Below are positions 61,601 to 64,000 of a DNA stretch of 64,000 nucleotides, piece by piece (positions within the stretch are counted from its first letter, which is position 1; each line of letters starts with the position of its first letter). A program made the position numbers and the translations under genes. Below the pieces are notes generated by a model that saw only the letters and a list, made by a program, of their open reading frames with translations, made no database searches and had not been told where the DNA came from. The DNA is taken from NCBI GenBank assembly GCA_002483085.1, contig DLHF01000072.1, forward strand, positions 79,123-143,122, in the 5' to 3' direction. The DNA is from Ignavibacteria bacterium UBA7675 (GTDB lineage: Bacteria; Bacteroidota; Ignavibacteria; Kapaibacteriales; UB7675).

Positions 61601-62707
61601 ATCAATGCCTATCTCGACACAATGCGCCGCGCGGAGACCGCTACCGGACGCCGCCTGCTCGATGTGCTCGATCTGCACTGGTATCCAGAAGCGCGTGGTA
61701 TCAATTACAATGGCGGCAGCACGCGTATCACCGATACAAGCGCCGCGCCGGGCATGGCGTATGCACGTATGCAAGCGCCCCGTACCTTGTGGGATCAGAC
61801 CTATACAGAAACAAGCTGGGTACGCGACTATTTCGGCAACCAGCCGTGGGCTCTTCTTCCTTGGCTAAAACAGTCCATCGACACCTATTATCCCAGTACA
61901 AAACTCGCTATTACGGAATATGCCTATGGCGCTCCGCAGCACGTCTCCGGTGGCATTGCTGTGGCGGATGTCCTCGGTGTCTTCGGCAAATACGGTGTGT
62001 ACATGGCCAATCATTGGGATCCGGTGCAGCAGTACATTGCTTCGGCATTCCGCATTTACCGCAACTTCGATGGCGCCAACAGTGCGTTTGGTGATATCAG
62101 CGTGCGCGCACTCGCTTCGGACGTAGAAAATATTTCCATCTACGCCGCCAAAGAGAGCAATAACAGCGCCGATCTGCATTTAATTATCATCAACAAACAC
62201 CAAACCGAGCCGCGCATGGCGAATGTCTCTATCGCTTCGCCGTATAGCTTCATCTACGGCAATGTGTGGGCATTCGACCGCCTCAGCCCGGCTGTTACAG
62301 AACGCAATCCGGTTATGTCAATTGTCAATAATACGTTCTCGTATCAAGTAAGCCCGATGTCGGTGTATCACATTATTTTGCACAACAACGGCACGCCTTC
62401 CGGCAGCCCGATTACGACAGGTTTATCGCCAGCACAGGACAACGATGGTATCGCGATCAGTGTCGCACCCAACCCCGTGCAGGGTTTGTCGGTCGTAACA
62501 GTAAATCTATCAGGTGTGGCTCCGGCGCGCCTTGCGCTGGTCGACGCTCTTGGACGCGAAGTAGCAACGCTTGCGGCAAATCTGCCGTCGGGATTGCACT
62601 CGATAGCGCTCGATGCCCGCACTCTGAAACTGGCACCCGGTGTGTACTTCTGTGTAGTGCAGGCTGGCTCCACACGCTGTGTACATCCTGTGGTAATTAC
62701 ACAATAA
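58628..62707 (+). CDS. Modular secreted glycoside hydrolase family 44 enzyme with T9SS sorting domain
   Basis: Encodes 1359 residues. Signal peptide (MNRLRTLVVCTLLGVALAAQGRLCA). Two homologous ~165-residue domains, about 25-190 and 380-545, share the pattern DVVYDDS/DIIYDDA...C...GW-GA...NPGS; they look like carbohydrate-binding modules of no family I can name. FnIII-like domains lie at about 197-378 and 546-740. The GH44 catalytic domain is about 741-1255: acid/base Glu921 in SVDNEPDLWFDTH and nucleophile Glu1097 in LAITEYAYG. GH44 enzymes hydrolyse cellulose and xyloglucan beta-1,4 links. The last 85 residues (VAPNPVQG...LVDALGREVATL...APGVYFCVVQ) are a T9SS tail. AAAGGA lies 5 bases before the ATG. 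Confidence 0.88.
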   Translation: MNRLRTLVVCTLLGVALAAQGRLCAQQIVRDVVYDDSLVTSKHWFTGLWTCNGGPTLDTMSTAAHYNGQRSISVYHSCIGGWGAFVLNRRMPGWVSVWMDTAEYKNLVFWFNPGSSTAGDSSLAIFTGDNGALLYLRDYLPSALVPNRWRKIVISTADLRPDGSPFCALYFWNMSGEQTQYYLDGIAFDRYVADPYPPQIPSLTVANRGYSTVTIAMTTNEPTRYEVSYTNNGTTRQKSIETFALTHSIVLDSLVPATSVGYSIAAIDTAGNRTNRNNRTTSTRALPVPSLISPSNNATVRTFSALLKWRTTAEASSYTVQIAQTSDFASILREVTGIVDTTLSVGGLQNGVHYWRVHTSTPHGNSNFSAVRSFTMNITQQVLTDIIYDDAVNSDWRVGVWDCANGTVATDPAVSSPRYAGQYSFGATHTCNNGWGAVGFDRRNDDWTRITYMSPGQYRVLTFAINPGSDTAAAKQLFLYLDNGSAGQFLSAFLPVMQPNQWHTVRVPIAEINQNNEPFFRIYFFNEGSLSPKYHLDNIALEYVIDTTPPVVSNLAVDSIMADGAVMRWTTDELANYTLAVAGGGQTISLQSDAYAQSFRASLFDRLQPSTTYSYRLAVADYPANGRPANTTIRNGTFTTLGPDTTAPVPLSQSVQATGPAHVALSVATNEQTRLTVQYGVGSYNQTSTDSQLLASRVFEIHDLAPNTTYQYRLVLTDKFGNSSTIASVPPFTWATASITGVAVTVSTEEENRPISPYIYGTNNNDDELRLNMASRRLGGNRLTGYNWETNYSHAGTDWFNNNDDYLPWKAGIPDGLHPTPGIVQTTFHDSSLARSAPYTLLTLQAAGYAAADENGTVPFAQTAPSSRWKQVRFKKNAPLSLAPDTTDNYVYMDEQVNFMVNQFGGANTATGIKGYSVDNEPDLWFDTHVRMHPQHVGVRELTGKTIDLATAVKDVDPNAEIFGPASYGFYGFLTLQDAPDWPQYSSYGTFINAYLDTMRRAETATGRRLLDVLDLHWYPEARGINYNGGSTRITDTSAAPGMAYARMQAPRTLWDQTYTETSWVRDYFGNQPWALLPWLKQSIDTYYPSTKLAITEYAYGAPQHVSGGIAVADVLGVFGKYGVYMANHWDPVQQYIASAFRIYRNFDGANSAFGDISVRALASDVENISIYAAKESNNSADLHLIIINKHQTEPRMANVSIASPYSFIYGNVWAFDRLSPAVTERNPVMSIVNNTFSYQVSPMSVYHIILHNNGTPSGSPITTGLSPAQDNDGIAISVAPNPVQGLSVVTVNLSGVAPARLALVDALGREVATLAANLPSGLHSIALDARTLKLAPGVYFCVVQAGSTRCVHPVVITQ

Positions 62708-62732
62708 CCGCTGCCAATTCCATGTACATGAC

Positions 62733-62767
62733 AAGCAGGGGGCACCAAGATGTCCCCTGCTTTGTTA
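62733..62767 (+). terminator. Terminator of the GH44 gene
   Basis: Nine-bp stem AAGCAGGGG/CCCCTGCTT (62733-62741 and 62754-62762), 12-nt loop, followed by TTGTTAG. It lies 25 bp after the stop codon. The T-run is short. Confidence 0.65.
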
Positions 62768-62844
62768 GATGCTATCCGACTGATATCAGCAAAAGTCATT
62801 CGATGGTATTGCACATCATATCGCTCCGGCCTCTGTCCCGGCTG

Positions 62845-62915
62845 TGGTCTCCGCACCGCGCGGCACATCCGCCTCGTGGTTGCTCCACCGCCATCCGCGC
62901 ATTGCTGCCATGAGC
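62845..62915 (+). repeat. Partial dispersed repeat, copy H
   Basis: Contains GTCTCCGCACCGCGCGGCAC and CCGCCTCGTGGTTGCTC, the left-part blocks of copy G, without the 17-bp core. It sits in the 344-bp gap between the GH44 gene and tetR, upstream of the tetR promoter. Confidence 0.45.
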
Positions 62916-62983
62916 TCAAAAGCGACGCTCACGAACCACGCTGATTAGCCAGATATGTACAGTGCATCTTCAATGTTTTCTCT

Positions 62984-63027
62984 TGCGACTACCCGGTCGC
63001 TTCAGTATATTGCGACCACTCAGTCGC
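62984..63027 (+). promoter_or_regulatory. TetR promoter overlapped by two operator palindromes
   Basis: Two 16-bp palindromes of the form GCGAC-N6-GTCGC lie at 62985-63000 and 63012-63027, identical at 13 of 16 positions and 27 bp apart. A sigma-70-like promoter overlaps them: TTGCGA (62984-62989) and TATATT (63006-63011), spacing 16. Repressor bound at the first site would cover the -35 box and at the second the start region, as expected for TetR autorepression. The tetR start is at 63052. Confidence 0.7.
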
Positions 63028-63051
63028 TTTTCAACACATGGACAACACACT

Positions 63052-63708
63052 ATGGCTCTCGTTACTTTTTTCAATCTTCGGCAGGAACGGCAGAAAGAGA
63101 TTATCGACACTGCCTTGCGGGAGTTCGCCCTGCACGACTACGAAACCGCTTCGCTCTCCGCGATTATCGACGCACTTGGTTTGGCGAAAGGCAGCTTCTA
63201 CAGGTATTTCAAAAACAAAAAAGCATTGTACCTTTTTCTGCTCGACCACGCCATTCAATTCAGAGTAGAGCACGACAAAAAAGTATTTGAGCACTATAAC
63301 GGCGATTTTGCACAGCGACTTACACAGAATTTTGCGGCTCGCATTCAGTTCGACCTCACCCATCCGGTGTACAGTGCCTTTCTCTACAACGCATCGCAAG
63401 CAAAAAACTCCGAAAAGCAGGATGACATCCACAAGCTGGTTCTGCAAAAAATACTCGCCATCCTTTTGCCGATAGTGGAACAACAGCAGCTCGTGGGTGT
63501 ATTACGCAGCGACATCGAGGCATCTGTCATTGCCTTCTATATTGTACAGATACAGCTTTCTATCTACGACTACTTGGAATTCACCTACAAATTTCGCTTT
63601 CGCGACCACATACGGGACAGACGCCCGCTGTTCGATCTCCCTGATCAGGACATACAAACAACAGCCCATAACTTCAAAACGCTTCTGCTCAACGGAATAG
63701 CAGCATGA
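63052..63708 (+). CDS. TetR/AcrR-family transcriptional regulator
   Basis: Encodes 218 residues. The DNA-binding N-terminus (QKEIIDTALREFALHDYETASLSAIIDALGLAKGSFYRYFKNKKALYLFLL, about 13-63) is the TetR helix-turn-helix. Residues 64-218 form the ligand-binding helical domain with no recognised ligand signature. It overlaps the ABC ATPase gene by four bases (ATGA at 63705-63708), so it is translationally coupled and probably controls that exporter. Two operator palindromes lie upstream. ATG 63052 is selected; an ATG at 62962 would include the operators in the coding region. Confidence 0.93.
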   Translation: MALVTFFNLRQERQKEIIDTALREFALHDYETASLSAIIDALGLAKGSFYRYFKNKKALYLFLLDHAIQFRVEHDKKVFEHYNGDFAQRLTQNFAARIQFDLTHPVYSAFLYNASQAKNSEKQDDIHKLVLQKILAILLPIVEQQQLVGVLRSDIEASVIAFYIVQIQLSIYDYLEFTYKFRFRDHIRDRRPLFDLPDQDIQTTAHNFKTLLLNGIAA

Positions 63709-63983
63709 TTGCCATAAAAAACCTCATGTACACCTATCCGGGTGGTGATACGCCTGCGGTACACAACCTCACATTCTCGATTGCTCCAGGCGAGGGGTTT
63801 GGATTTTTAGGGCCCAGCGGTGCAGGAAAAAGTACAACGCAGAAGATACTCACACGGCTACTCGACGGCTATGAGGGGTCGATTACTGTCCTCGGCAAAC
63901 CGTTACAAGAATGGGATCAGAAGTACTACAATTACATAGGCGTCGGTTTCGAGCTACCCAATCATTATCTAAAGCTGAGGTAG
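63705..63983 (+). CDS. ABC transporter ATP-binding protein, truncated
   Basis: Encodes only 92 residues, compared with about 280-310 for the family. It begins like a drug/fluoroquinolone-exporter ATPase: MIAIKNLMYTYPGG, and Walker A GPSGAGKST at about 37-45. The segment YIGVGFELPNHYLKL before the signature region is the form found in that subfamily, which continues with T and an ENL motif. Here the frame reads LKLR and stops at 63981-63983. The signature LSGGQ, Walker B and H-loop are missing, so the product cannot be a working ATPase. An insertion or frameshift begins near 63976; sequence beyond the window is needed to say which. Confidence 0.75.
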   Translation: MIAIKNLMYTYPGGDTPAVHNLTFSIAPGEGFGFLGPSGAGKSTTQKILTRLLDGYEGSITVLGKPLQEWDQKYYNYIGVGFELPNHYLKLR

Positions 63984-64000
63984 TCTCAATTAATGCTGAA

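Overview
The window looks like the chromosome of a Gram-negative bacterium of the Bacteroidota/Chlorobi side of the FCB group, probably close to Kapabacteria, Ignavibacteria or Chlorobi. The evidence is a set of secreted proteins with type IX secretion (T9SS) C-terminal sorting domains, a PorV-type outer-membrane protein, a GWxTD-domain protein, a regulatory-domain TonB receptor, lipid A and Kdo genes, and two promoters of the Bacteroidota TTTG/TAnnTTTG type. The exact taxon is inference. I see no rRNA, tRNA, CRISPR array or complete insertion sequence.

Left edge to 13 kb. Two copies of a small secreted protein lie in a diverged tandem duplication (1-1160). A carotenoid region follows: crtI, crtB and a PlsC-like acyltransferase, then a HAD phosphatase, a divergent deoxyhypusine-synthase-like gene (speY), a methyltransferase, and a translationally coupled cruF-like/crtW pair. 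The set predicts a 4-keto, 1'-hydroxylated carotenoid, but no cyclase is present in the window. A VOC protein, MscL with a C-terminal zinc ribbon, an unknown protein and an orphan TPR histidine kinase complete this part.

13-31 kb, nearly all on the minus strand. It holds two Na+/H+ antiporter-type genes (an NhaD/CitMHS-like protein and nhaA), nuoL-nuoM-nuoN without nuoA-K, a class II glutamine amidotransferase, a large BNR/sortilin-like T9SS protein, ribD overlapping a BsuPI-like lipoprotein gene, a purine nucleoside phosphorylase, and a protein with a FliK-like C-terminal domain.

31-52 kb, envelope and secretion. There is a plus-strand BNR protein and a RodZ-like protein. Then comes a tightly coupled LPS-type operon (acyltransferase, GT9 heptosyltransferase, arabinose-5-phosphate isomerase) next to a GWxTD protein. 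A SusC-like receptor, a 1319-residue secreted protein and a PorV-like protein form a second block ending at a strong terminator. A sialidase-like T9SS protein, an ECF sigma factor with an unusual anti-sigma protein, and a rhomboid protease follow.

52-64 kb, metabolism and a modular glycoside hydrolase. Minus-strand pgk and gap are followed by plus-strand NADP-type icd, an orphan sugar-binding lipoprotein, a 1359-residue GH44 enzyme with a T9SS tail, and a TetR regulator with two operator palindromes over its promoter. The last gene, an ABC ATPase, stops after 92 codons, before its signature and Walker B motifs, and is probably disrupted.

A family of intergenic repeats (six good copies sharing a 17-bp core and a second block at near-constant spacing, plus two weaker relatives) is scattered across the window and is the main structure not explained by genes.
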